NCBI GenBank assembly: GCA_012841045.1
Contig: DUVM01000097.1
Span: 1-33,495 of the forward strand
Direction of reading: 5' to 3'
DNA length: 33,495 nt
Source: Tissierellia bacterium
GTDB taxonomy: Bacteria; Bacillota; Clostridia; Peptostreptococcales; Acidaminobacteraceae
The notes beneath the pieces were generated by a model. The model did no database searches. It was not told the DNA's origin and saw only the letters and a list, made by a program, of their open reading frames with translations. This document shows positions 19,501-27,444 of this stretch, piece after piece (position 1 is the first letter of the stretch; each line of letters opens with the position of its first letter). A program made the translations under genes and the position numbers.

Positions 19501-19920
19501 GAATGTATCGCCGATATCCGGCGTGACGGGGAAATAGCTGAGCTGCCCTACCTCGAGAACCACTTCATTGATGGCCTGCGGAAGTCTCCCCTCTACCAGG
19601 CGAATATGAGACATCGACCAGAAATCATCATCTGCTGTGCCGAGAAGACCCAGTCGCTGATCGGTCCCGATCAGCCGGGTGCTTGCCGTACGCTGATAAT
19701 CTTCCTTTAGCGCTTCGGCTGCTTCATCAGTCTCACTGACATAGACAGCCGTCCACTCTCCAAACGTCGTCTTGCGCTTGATGTCGCGATTGTCGTTGGC
19801 GGTACTTAATAACAAAAATGAAAGCGTTACGAAGAAAAAGGCCAAACTCAAAGCAGCAAACAAAATCCTTGTCTGCCGTGGTCTGCCCTTTAAGCCTGAT
19901 GTTGCGATGGAACGTAGCAT
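16510..19920 (-). CDS. Large FtsX/MacB-type ABC transporter permease
   Basis: 1136 aa; N-terminal TM segment, central (LRKRQRKFALMRSVGATLSQIRRIMFWEAFYLLL) and C-terminal (ETERSRIGILQSIGIRAAEYRRAYFIDALKRI) FtsX-like segments; adjacent to the ATPase. Confidence 0.88.
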   Translation of the reverse strand: MLRSIATSGLKGRPRQTRILFAALSLAFFFVTLSFLLLSTANDNRDIKRKTTFGEWTAVYVSETDEAAEALKEDYQRTASTRLIGTDQRLGLLGTADDDFWSMSHIRLVEGRLPQAINEVVLEVGQLSYFPVTPDIGDTFNTNLVLFFGEDDLEAQGSRLAAVGEEVMHRFRTEVAHHWEKMPDALQMAFEEDLRRVPQEAQQLMEYYSSIGEEKSKEEAAAALEAEAIAQYERLSAIFSEDPGTVEARYRKIVEADEKASAENLAEVLSSEEVREGIRQIIGEHATDDEVDDIIIEQANESLRLVQALRAGAVNMTTSDLEGFGETTIQTRLAYLSIPYRESLVNSLPLGVSSALPREFWPDLSDLSRIVTRQEVAMIRNLKVVGIIEDYHTMWDGPANLYPTAFVSQETGRAFLDDALLKSEVDENRHYLPPHHLFLLDALEPLADPPLNYFENRLSQDAAGGISENLISQMLLLVFGLITGVSIFQISLVQLRKRQRKFALMRSVGATLSQIRRIMFWEAFYLLLIALPVGVGAGGLISWLLIAANNALTGDAIVMTFDPVWLLLGVCVTLLASLVGLFLPLRHLEKIPLRGQVEVIDRSETKRARDILGDRPIGMQSLSSINQRHYRFIRKQRWISTLLFSLILFILLGSLWLIYLSFQEYRLQVVDTDMPDFEFTRSYQQSRTMDEQFMEQFAALERVQRADLFTRGDRVYLWYEGIEDNELLHYYLKMLPTAMHYDYFGTTTEYVLSEEQEHLTKEAMVVDIYGIDIESEYGRRFQDVVPDGFDWEAFDRGESVLLLSPGFELFRLPEEVSIELAEMLSRTERMKGLFDATKSAKISYDYRRVPTMRFERSLANLKEITVTIPTGATLGSENKPLYTVRIHEMPVGAVLHALPSGGWWPLSQTTNNPVVITSSRYIDRLYPHRFHNYGTFRYFALQMQQYSRRYGNTMAHIYLPNPTREEALEIKRIGLHHDFLVNELHLLKQRLYSKGFQTSLIVGLLGAALLIIALQIQTTSTKGLLETERSRIGILQSIGIRAAEYRRAYFIDALKRIVLSVLMTHLALVMVIGLYLLLTHPGSDLLLEMQISLSDYPYGIHGLIVLAFIVLGTAAAFMPLGNILQRQPVENIRSLK

Positions 19921-20142
19921 ACAGCCCCTTTCAAAAGATCTTTTCCACCATCCATCTTATCCTATCAGAAAAGCAATTGATTGTCCTATGGGCTTGCGTG
20001 ACACGTCACATCCTTCACTAAAAGAGCTATCGTCCTACAATATCTCAGTATTCTTCTCCTGTTTTTCCCTTTTCTAGATAAATAGATGGTAAACTATTCA
20101 TAAAGTAGGATACTTTGTGGATGAATCAATTGGGAGACAAAA

Positions 20143-20562
20143 ACGAAGACAGCAGATGAGTTTGTACGTTTCGTAGAAGAACATCACACCGGAAAAGGCT
20201 TCAACAAGTCTTGGACGCAGAAACACTTTGAAGCCGTCGCCAAACACCTAGACGACGATGAATTCGCCCATGTCGCTTTTATTGGTCTCATCAACTACCG
20301 CGCCGTCGATGCGAATGATAAAAACTATGCCTATCTGCTGACGAACAAGCGACTGCTGATGGCGCAGAAGAAGGTCATCGGGGAAAAATCTCGATCCATT
20401 GATCTAGATGATATTACGAATGTATGGTATGAAGATGCAAATCCTTTTGGGGTCATCACATTTGAAGCAGAGAGGAAAAGACTTAACATAGGTGTCGTCC
20501 GATCTGACGCACAGAACGTGTACGATCTCATTTTGCCTCACCTAGAGAATCAAGAAGAATAG
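20143..20562 (+). CDS. Small PH-domain-like protein, probable ACG (or lost) start codon
   Basis: Frame is open from 20125; reads (T)KTADEFVRFVEEHHTGKGFNKSWTQKHFEAVAKHLDDDEFAHVAFIGLINY...YAYLLTNKRLLMAQKKVIGEKSRSIDLDDITNVWYED...; GGGAG lies 6 nt before ACG at 20143. The first in-frame ATG, 20359, would lose half the domain. Confidence 0.6.
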   Translation, partial: TKTADEFVRFVEEHHTGKGFNKSWTQKHFEAVAKHLDDDEFAHVAFIGLINYRAVDANDKNYAYLLTNKRLLMAQKKVIGEKSRSIDLDDITNVWYEDANPFGVITFEAERKRLNIGVVRSDAQNVYDLILPHLENQEE

Positions 20563-20709
20563 AAGACAAGAAGTATCATAGAGCGAGAAAAGCATAGCAT
20601 CCATTAGAGATCTAAGTGTATCATGTTCTTTGACACACTTAGGCACTTCAGCGTAGCAAGAAAGAAAAGAATCTCTCAGCGCTTTTGATGCATTAGCGGC
20701 TTTTCCATC

Positions 20710-20738
20710 TTGACAGCCAAAGAAAAATTAGGTAACCT
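20710..20738 (+). promoter_or_regulatory. Candidate promoter for the tRNA region
   Basis: TTGACA (20710-20715), 17 nt, TAACCT (20733-20738). Confidence 0.45.
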
Positions 20739-20748
20739 ATTCTGGCAT

Positions 20749-20776
20749 GGGGGCGTAGCTCACTTGGGAGATCGCT
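20749..20776 (+). pseudogene. Degenerate 5' tRNA-Ala-like fragment
   Basis: GGGGGCGTAGCTCACTTGGGAGATCGCT closely matches the first ~28 nt of the tRNA-Ala at 20830; downstream sequence cannot complete a cloverleaf. Confidence 0.6.
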
Positions 20777-20829
20777 ACAACTCAGGTAGACGCACCTAAG
20801 ACCGATTAAATAACGATACACGACAATTT

Positions 20830-20905
<76 letters not shown>

Positions 20906-20951
20906 AAACACTCGGTTCAACGATAAAAAGTTGAACCGAGTGTTTGTTTTT
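20906..20951 (+). terminator. tRNA-Ala terminator
   Basis: AAACACTCGGTTCAAC / GTTGAACCGAGTGTTT 16-bp stem then GTTTTT. Confidence 0.9.
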
Positions 20952-20992
20952 AACCGAGAACGGCAGTTAGCTTAGATAATACATCCAAAATG

Positions 20993-21037
20993 GGCAGATG
21001 TTAGACACAGGAATGTGTTTGGCATCTGCCTTTTTTT
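20993..21037 (+). terminator. Second terminator-like hairpin
   Basis: GGCAGATGTTAGACACA-GGAA-TGTGTTTGGCATCTGCC (G-U tolerant) followed by TTTTTTT. Confidence 0.75.
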
Positions 21038-21044
21038 ATTTGGC

Positions 21045-21094
21045 TCTACCACTTTTAGTGTTGGTGAGTAATCTCTGACACTAAAAGTGGTAGA
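21045..21094. repeat. 17-bp perfect inverted repeat
   Basis: TCTACCACTTTTAGTGT (21045-21061) / ACACTAAAAGTGGTAGA (21078-21094), 16-nt spacer. Confidence 0.85.
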
Positions 21095-21138
21095 ACCCAT
21101 ATATTGTGGGGTTTATTGTTAAGTGCATTGTAGTGTTC

Positions 21139-21888
21139 TTACTGGAGGTCTTTCATGTATTCTTCGACCGTTTGACCAGAGGGAAGTGTGTTAGAAACTG
21201 GATCGATTTCCTGAATTCCAAGTCCCCACCCGGATATATAATGCTCGCCATAGTCATCCCGGTAGACATGGAGGAGATATTTTTTACCCACCTCGGGAAA
21301 ACTTCGACCATCGAACTCTTCAAAGTACCACGTTGAGTTCTTCTCCTCCTCTGTCATAGTAAGTTTTGTCTGCTGCGCCTTGATATCTTCCGGCAGGAAA
21401 GACTTTTCCAGCTCCCGATACGGGAGATATCCACCATAGACAAACAGGCTAATGGTTTCTCCTTCTCGGAAATACGACCCCTTCCAAACCTGATCCACTT
21501 CGATTGTGATCGGCGAAAACGTCATGGTATACCTGTCTTTTGTTTCGGAGTAGTTCCTTCCCACTCCGATAGCCGTCACCTCTGCAGTGACAATCTCTGG
21601 AAATCTTTCGTACAAAACGGAAGGATCATGGGCTGAGTAGCCCAGCTCGGCTTGTGCAAAAATCGTCTGTATGTTTAGACCTTTCATGTCCTCTGGCAGA
21701 AGCTCAAACTCAAACGTCCTATCCGGTAACAAAGTCTCTGCAACGGCATGCTCTGACTCAGCATTTGTTGATCCCGTGGGGATTGCCGCTACGGAAGGAA
21801 TACTGGGAGTGTTTGTTACTGGCTGAGAACAAGAGATTAGCAAAGAAGCTAGTAGCAGCATTAAAAGAAACATTCTTTTCATGGCCAT
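21139..21888 (-). CDS. Putative lipoprotein of unknown function
   Basis: 249 aa; signal peptide with lipobox LLISCSQP; beta-rich body (VTAEVTAIGVGRN...TIEVDQVWKGSYFREGETISLFVYGGYLPY). Confidence 0.75.
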   Translation of the reverse strand: MAMKRMFLLMLLLASLLISCSQPVTNTPSIPSVAAIPTGSTNAESEHAVAETLLPDRTFEFELLPEDMKGLNIQTIFAQAELGYSAHDPSVLYERFPEIVTAEVTAIGVGRNYSETKDRYTMTFSPITIEVDQVWKGSYFREGETISLFVYGGYLPYRELEKSFLPEDIKAQQTKLTMTEEEKNSTWYFEEFDGRSFPEVGKKYLLHVYRDDYGEHYISGWGLGIQEIDPVSNTLPSGQTVEEYMKDLQ

Positions 21889-21897
21889 ATCCTTTCA

Positions 21898-22244
21898 TTA
21901 ATAACCATAGAGATTCAAAAGATTTTGTTTGCCTGAGTATTGAACCGTTTGAACGCTCTTTACATAGAGACGTTGGCACATGATAGATGCGGGCGTACTG
22001 TTTCGGCAATCCAGCCCCATGCGATGCCCAGTTTCATGAACAACGGCGCCTTTGCGGGCGACATATGAAGCCGAATCATCGTAGTTTAGGGCAATTTTGC
22101 ACCAAAGCCAATCTTCAGCGTATGAGGATATGATCCGATATCCTAATCGGTAGAGCGGATGATGAAATCAAGCGGATTCCACCAGCCAGGATATATCCAG
22201 TTGACCATGGCGCAACGGCCATCAGCAACATAAAAAAATCTATT
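21898..22244 (-). pseudogene. Frameshifted, 5'-truncated matrixin-like zinc metalloprotease remnant
   Basis: Complement reads FFYVADGRCAMVNWIYPGWWNPLDFIIRSTD* and then, in another frame, YRLGYRIISSYAEDWLWCKIALNYDDSASYVARKGAVVHETGHRMGLDCRNSTPASIMCQ...; HExGHxxGLD plus SIM Met-turn-like segment. Confidence 0.65.
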
Positions 22245-22680
22245 TCATTTAAACTCTCTTTTAAAAATCATACAGTGGTGTTGAGTAATGTCTGACTTTC
22301 GAATTTTTGACACCCTAGAGAGTGTTGAGAGAGATAGAGACTCGCGAGGTCTCTTATTGTTATTACAAAGATATGTCCTTTTTCGTCCACATATATCATC
22401 AATATATTTTGAAAACCACGTCTCACAATCAAGGGGAAGCCGGCTCCCCCTCGAATCCCCTTTTCCTCCTTGCGCTAAGAAGACAAAAAAACCACACAGG
22501 GCTTACCGTTAATGGGTTGCGTCGGAACTGCATAGAGTAAAACCTTCATTCCCTCATCGCTTAGAGAATAAAAGCCTCATATATCTTCTGTAGCTCTCCC
22601 ACATTAATCGCATCTTTGCCTGTCACTCGTCAGCTCACACTTGTCTTAGAGGTCCCCAGTTCAGAAGATTCTAAATAAAT

Positions 22681-22706
22681 AAAAAGCCCCAGGGTGAGCC
22701 GGGGCA
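22681..22706 (-). terminator. Terminator of the fic gene
   Basis: GCCCC...GGGGC stem followed on the minus strand by TTTTTATTT, 9 nt after the fic stop. Confidence 0.8.
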
Positions 22707-22714
22707 AGTGTTCC

Positions 22715-23947
22715 TTATCGCTCTGACTGCGAAAGATAGTCTGGTGATATCATATACAATAGCGGTCTTTTCTTGACTGTTATAACTTTTCCCTTATCCA
22801 CCAGATCCGCGATGAGTTTTTTAGTGATATATGGTGATTGTTTGATGGTTTCGCGAAGATCTTTCAAAGAGAGAACTTTGTCTTGGCTAAAGTGGTATGC
22901 CTGCGCTAGAATGAACAGAATTCTTTTTTTGTCGTCATGTGCATTATCTTCCATCGTAGTATCGGTAATAATAATTTCCTTTGTCAACTCAAGAAGCTCA
23001 ATTTTATTCCTTAGATTGTCTAAAACCGTTTCCTGTCCCTTAATGATGATATCCAAAAACACATCGATGAAGTAATCCAACTCACCCATAGAAGATATTT
23101 TGTTGGTCTTATCAAATGCGTCTAGATACTTTTCTCGAAGCAAAATACATCCTTGCGAAAGCGAAATAGCTGTTAGTTCATCGTAATGCTTTCTAATATA
23201 CAAGCTGCTAATAAATCTAGATGTTCTTCCATTACCATCATAAAAAGGATGCACGTATCCAAAGTAATAATGGCCTATTGCTATTTGGAATATTTTATTT
23301 TCATCCGTTTCCATATAATCTAGAAGATCTGTTAAACATTCGCATATCTTTTCCTCAGGCATTACACCTGTGTGAATGGGGTCACTCCCTACGGAACCTC
23401 GCTTAAGAACATACGTAGCTTCTTTCCTAAAAAGATCTCCATCAGGAAGATCGGAGTCACTGATTTCACCCTTCGTGATGAAATCGTATATTTTCCTAAT
23501 GTCGTTGCAGTCTGTCGGTTCTTTTAACTTGTTCATAAAAAGTTCAATGTACGAATGTATCATGCTACTGAGTCTAGCTTTCGTTTTATGATTTTGAATG
23601 ATCTTTTTTGCCGTCTCGACGATCTCTTTCTTCGAACTTTCTACACCTTCCAATTCATTTGAGCTCTTCAGCTCTTCACCAATCATATCGATTAAAAATC
23701 TTGTTTGTGCCACTTCTGGCAAGTTATCATAAATTCTAGTTAATTGCAGTTGGTTCACTCGGATACAGTCCATCTTTGAAGTCATCGAAGAGCTAATGGT
23801 ATAAAACAACCTGAAAGTATCTGGTTGGTCTTGTGGCTTAATAAACAGATTCGTTTTTATTGCATGTCTAGACGTTATTCTCTTTTTATATTCATCATTT
23901 CTTTCAGATTTTGAAGATAGAGTATAGAATTTTTTATGCATATACAT
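22715..23947 (-). CDS. Fic domain protein (putative AMPylator/nucleotidyltransferase)
   Basis: 410 aa; HPFYDGNGRTSR catalytic motif (codons at 23216-23251) and upstream SNELEG matching the (S/T)xxxE(G/N) inhibitory helix motif; C-terminal winged-helix-like region. Confidence 0.92.
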   Translation of the reverse strand: MYMHKKFYTLSSKSERNDEYKKRITSRHAIKTNLFIKPQDQPDTFRLFYTISSSMTSKMDCIRVNQLQLTRIYDNLPEVAQTRFLIDMIGEELKSSNELEGVESSKKEIVETAKKIIQNHKTKARLSSMIHSYIELFMNKLKEPTDCNDIRKIYDFITKGEISDSDLPDGDLFRKEATYVLKRGSVGSDPIHTGVMPEEKICECLTDLLDYMETDENKIFQIAIGHYYFGYVHPFYDGNGRTSRFISSLYIRKHYDELTAISLSQGCILLREKYLDAFDKTNKISSMGELDYFIDVFLDIIIKGQETVLDNLRNKIELLELTKEIIITDTTMEDNAHDDKKRILFILAQAYHFSQDKVLSLKDLRETIKQSPYITKKLIADLVDKGKVITVKKRPLLYMISPDYLSQSER

Positions 23948-24293
23948 AAAACTCCTCCATTTTTTTATATTAACTCAGAGGTTTTTGTTTGTAATATTAA
24001 AAATAGCAGTTTTTTTTAATTACGTCAACGATATGAGCCCGTTTAAAATAAAATTCTCCTTCTAGAGAAGAATAGTAAAGCTGTCATGAGTGACCATAAC
24101 AGAACTTTTTTTGTAGATTTCTCCCAAAACTACTGTCTTGATTGGCCATCCGTCACCTCTGCTTTTTGCGTAGCGGCTTGAACACTGCTATTGTAATTAG
24201 AATGGTGTTTGTTGCGTGGAGAGCTTTTTGTTGTCACTCGCATAGGGGATCTCTATTTTGCACACCAGCATGCTCAACGGACGAACGTCTTTA

Positions 24294-24327
24294 ACAAAAA
24301 AAGAACCATAGTTGAATGGTTCTTTTA
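24294..24327 (-). terminator. Terminator of the nitroreductase gene
   Basis: AAAGAACCAT..ATGGTTCTTT stem and T-run on minus strand. Confidence 0.75.
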
Positions 24328-24353
24328 TCATGTGAATGAATGGTTTCTTTTGG

Positions 24354-25112
24354 TCAATCTTCCCGTTTTAATCGGAAGCCCATCTTTTCTATCGAATTGC
24401 CGATTCGACTTCGGTTTGGGGTGACACTGATGAGTTTCCTTTCCACTTGCAGAGTAAACGAATCCATTCGCTTTCCGCCTTCACGAAGATCGTAGTATGT
24501 TTCCATCTCTCGGTCGTATTCCTCGAGCGCTTCATGGTAATTGATCGGCTCCTGATATCCGTTTTCATGTAGAAGCATGTGCAGAGGCATCTTGGGCTTT
24601 AGCTGAGGCGACTGATCAGGGTAGCCCAGCCCAACACCGAAGATCGGAAAGGTCAGATCCGGCAGATCAAGCAGTTCTACCACCGCGTCAACATTGTTGA
24701 GAATGCTTCCTAGAAAGACCGCTCCCAGTCCCAAACTCTGTGCGGCAATCACCATACTTTGAGCGGCAAGTGTGCCATCGCTTGTCCCCTGAACGAAGCT
24801 GTTCATGTTGCGAATGTTCTCATCACTTAAACCTGCTTCTTCCAAGATTTTTGCATTTCTGTGCACATCAATCACAAAAATATAGAGCTTGGCCGCCTTT
24901 GCTACGTAAGGCTGCAGGCATATGTCAGCCAGTCGCTCTTTTAGTTGGCTGTCTGTTATCTCGATAATCGAATACTGACTCATCCCATTCGAGTTGGCGG
25001 AGAGGTTGGCTACTTTGAGAAGCGTATCAACGATCTCCTGTGGGATCGGTTCGTCAGTAAAGGCTCGAATCGTTCGTCGGTTTAACATGGTCTCTATTGT
25101 TGCATTCATCAT
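24354..25112 (-). CDS. NfrA-type nitroreductase/NADPH-dependent flavin oxidoreductase
   Basis: 252 aa; MLNRRTIRAFTDEPIPQEIVDTLLKVANLSANSNGMSQYSII...QSLGLGAVFLGSI...PIFGVGLGYPDQSPQLKPKMPLHMLLHENGY. Confidence 0.9.
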   Translation of the reverse strand: MMNATIETMLNRRTIRAFTDEPIPQEIVDTLLKVANLSANSNGMSQYSIIEITDSQLKERLADICLQPYVAKAAKLYIFVIDVHRNAKILEEAGLSDENIRNMNSFVQGTSDGTLAAQSMVIAAQSLGLGAVFLGSILNNVDAVVELLDLPDLTFPIFGVGLGYPDQSPQLKPKMPLHMLLHENGYQEPINYHEALEEYDREMETYYDLREGGKRMDSFTLQVERKLISVTPNRSRIGNSIEKMGFRLKRED

Positions 25113-25161
25113 TCCCTCCTGAAAACAATATTACCCTTATATTATATGATACAATTCTCCC

Positions 25162-26310
25162 ATGAAACCATCGACAAAAAACACAGCGCATTACGCGGCA
25201 ATCCAGAGCTTTTATTGGCTCACTAACATGCCCATCCTCGCTTTCGGGCCCATGTACCTCTACTCCCTCGGTCTCTCCAATATCTCCGTGGGGTTCTTTT
25301 TAGCAGCTGCCAGTCTCGTCTCCATCGTCTTGCAGCCCTTGATGGGCTCCTTGATTGATCGGGGTGTCTTGACCCTTCGACAAGCCGCCTTTTTACATGT
25401 GGGGATTCTTTTTGTGCTAGGCGTGATCTTAAACCTTCCTCTTGCCACGATGAAAATCGCAGCGCATTTTTTGATGTTGGTTCTTATTATGGGCTTACAG
25501 CCTTTTGTCAACACCCTCTCCATCGACGCTGTCCATACGGGTATCCCTTTGGACTTTGGGATTGCTAGAGGCATCGCTTCTTTGATGTACGGGATCGTCT
25601 CGCTGCTTCTTGGAAGGGCGCTGGGTATCTATAGCACCTCTTTGATTCCTTTGGTCGCCCTCTCTCATCTCACCGTTTTTGCCATCGTCTTCTGGCTGTT
25701 TCCAAATACGGTGACGGCGGATGTGGCAGATGAACCAGCCCCTCCGATTTCCTCAGGATTTCACCGCTCCTTTCTTCTGATGCTATTGGCGACTTTCTTT
25801 CTCTTTGTCAATCACGGCGCCCTCAACAACTTTCTCCTTCGCATCGTAGAAAATGTCGGAGGAGGCTCGGCGGAGTTTGGCATGGCTTTGGGGATTTCAG
25901 CGGTCGTGGAGCTTCCGATCATGGCGTCGTTTACGCATCTTAAAAACCGATTCGGGACACCAACTCTTCTTAGAATCTCCTCGACGTTCTTTTTCATCAA
26001 GGCGATACTCCTTGTCTTTGCCGTGTCGCCATTTTATATCTATTTAAATCAGCTCCTGCAGGCGTTCACTTTTGGGCTCTTTTTTCCCACTGCCGTCACA
26101 TATGTGCAGGAAATTCTTCCGTTTTCTCTTCGGGCTCGCTCGCAGGCGCTTCTTATATCGACGATCACGTTTGGCGGCGTCGTAGCGTCTCTTTTAGGGG
26201 GAGCGATACTTGATTACCTACACGTTCAGGCACTTCTCATCAGCGGCGTCGTCTTTAGCGCATTGGGTTTTTTCTGTATTCTTCTTCTGAAAGAAAAAAA
26301 GAGCCCGTAG
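25162..26310 (+). CDS. MFS transporter
   Basis: 382 aa; about 12 hydrophobic segments; LSNISVGFFLAAASLVSIVLQPLMGSLIDRG. Confidence 0.88.
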   Translation: MKPSTKNTAHYAAIQSFYWLTNMPILAFGPMYLYSLGLSNISVGFFLAAASLVSIVLQPLMGSLIDRGVLTLRQAAFLHVGILFVLGVILNLPLATMKIAAHFLMLVLIMGLQPFVNTLSIDAVHTGIPLDFGIARGIASLMYGIVSLLLGRALGIYSTSLIPLVALSHLTVFAIVFWLFPNTVTADVADEPAPPISSGFHRSFLLMLLATFFLFVNHGALNNFLLRIVENVGGGSAEFGMALGISAVVELPIMASFTHLKNRFGTPTLLRISSTFFFIKAILLVFAVSPFYIYLNQLLQAFTFGLFFPTAVTYVQEILPFSLRARSQALLISTITFGGVVASLLGGAILDYLHVQALLISGVVFSALGFFCILLLKEKKSP

Positions 26311-26314
26311 GCTC
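26294..26314 (-). terminator. Terminator for the sigma/anti-sigma operon, overlapping the 3' end of the MFS gene
   Basis: GAGCCcgtaGGCTC with T-run on minus strand. Confidence 0.6.
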
Positions 26315-26325
26315 AGAAAATTATC

Positions 26326-26892
26326 TTATTCAAGGGGTTTGACCAGACGGGTGACTCCCTCCACAATTTGAATCTCCCAGATCTCCTCTCCCACCTGATA
26401 GCGGCGAAATCGCCCCCCTGCCTCAATTAGTACAGCGTCTTCAGGAATCAGATGTACGAGGGAATCGAGGTTTTCTGTTTCTCGTATCGCCATCACCCAG
26501 TACTCTCCATCAGCATATCCGTCCACATCTTGAACATCTGCTGACTCCGTCGTCATGATCGCCACTTCCTTTGGCTCTTCCTCAGCTGTGACGGTCGGAG
26601 AAGAGGTAGCCTCCGCCCTGGGCGCTGAGACCGTGTCCGCCTGCTCCGCCATTGCCGCAGGCTCTTGTGCTCCAAGCGCTTCTTTCTGGTTTGGTAAGAA
26701 CCAAGACCCCCGCGGGACCACCATCCAAAGAATCAAGAAAGCCACCGCCACCACGGCCGCTCCTCCCCATAGAGGAAAGCGCCTACGGGCGGGTTTTGAT
26801 GCTTTTTCCCTCAGAGCAAGAAGCATCTTCTGTTTTGTTTGCTGATCGGGAGTCAGCGAATCCATTGCCTCCCACAACTCTTTCCTGTTCAT
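26326..26892 (-). CDS. Putative anti-sigma factor, single TM
   Basis: 188 aa; TM segment WGGAAVVAVAFLILWMVV; overlaps the ECF sigma gene by 4 nt. Confidence 0.7.
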   Translation of the reverse strand: MNRKELWEAMDSLTPDQQTKQKMLLALREKASKPARRRFPLWGGAAVVAVAFLILWMVVPRGSWFLPNQKEALGAQEPAAMAEQADTVSAPRAEATSSPTVTAEEEPKEVAIMTTESADVQDVDGYADGEYWVMAIRETENLDSLVHLIPEDAVLIEAGGRFRRYQVGEEIWEIQIVEGVTRLVKPLE

Positions 26893-27353
26893 TCTTCGTC
26901 TTCTTCCAGCACAAGCTTCAGTTGTTGCCTAGCACGAGCCAGGCGGGAGCGGAGCGTCGATTCATTGACGCCGTCCATCTCGGCGATTTCTGTCATCTTA
27001 TATCCCTCGTAGTACACGAGGTAGACCAGCCTGCGGGATTCATCATCCAGCTGATACAATAGCGCCAATGTCTCGTCTTGAGGTGTTTCTTTCGCTGCGA
27101 AAAGTGTCATTTCCTCCACGTCGGTCCGTTTGGAGCGATACCAGTGTTTGAGCATATTCTTGCAGAGGTTGGAGGCGCAGACAATAAGCCAAGCTTTTTC
27201 GTGTTCTAGACTTTCAAACGGCTCTTTACGCACAAGCAATTTTTCAAAAGTGCTCTGGGTCGCGTCCTGCGCATCATCGGGATTTTTCAGATACATGTGA
27301 CAGAGTCGATAAATCATATCGACACGTCGCTGATAGATCTCTTCGAAGTTCAT
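26889..27353 (-). CDS. ECF-type RNA polymerase sigma factor
   Basis: MNFEEIYQRRVDMIYRLCHMYLKNPDDAQDATQSTFEKLL... and YYEGYKMTEIAEMDGVNESTLRSRLARARQQLK (sigma region 4). Start reassigned from 27578 to 27353. Confidence 0.92.
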   Translation of the reverse strand: MNFEEIYQRRVDMIYRLCHMYLKNPDDAQDATQSTFEKLLVRKEPFESLEHEKAWLIVCASNLCKNMLKHWYRSKRTDVEEMTLFAAKETPQDETLALLYQLDDESRRLVYLVYYEGYKMTEIAEMDGVNESTLRSRLARARQQLKLVLEEDEE

Positions 27354-27444
27354 CCCTCTACTCCTCAAACAAAGTTCTAGGGTCTTTCGTCCATAGTATA
27401 TCACGACTTTTAGTGTACAATAAGATAGAAAAAAGGAGGGAGAT

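Noticed and set aside
19000-19710. 236-aa plus-strand ORF opposite the ABC permease
   Set aside because: Antisense to the permease coding region; low-complexity Arg/Leu/Phe-rich translation typical of shadow frames.
20359-20562. 67-aa ORF taken as the complete gene
   Set aside because: The same frame is open and protein-like well upstream with an SD before ACG at 20143; 20359 is an internal Met.
20612-20642. CTAAGTGT...ACACTTAG 8-bp inverted repeat
   Set aside because: Short arms, 15-nt spacer, no supporting context; not enough for a feature call.
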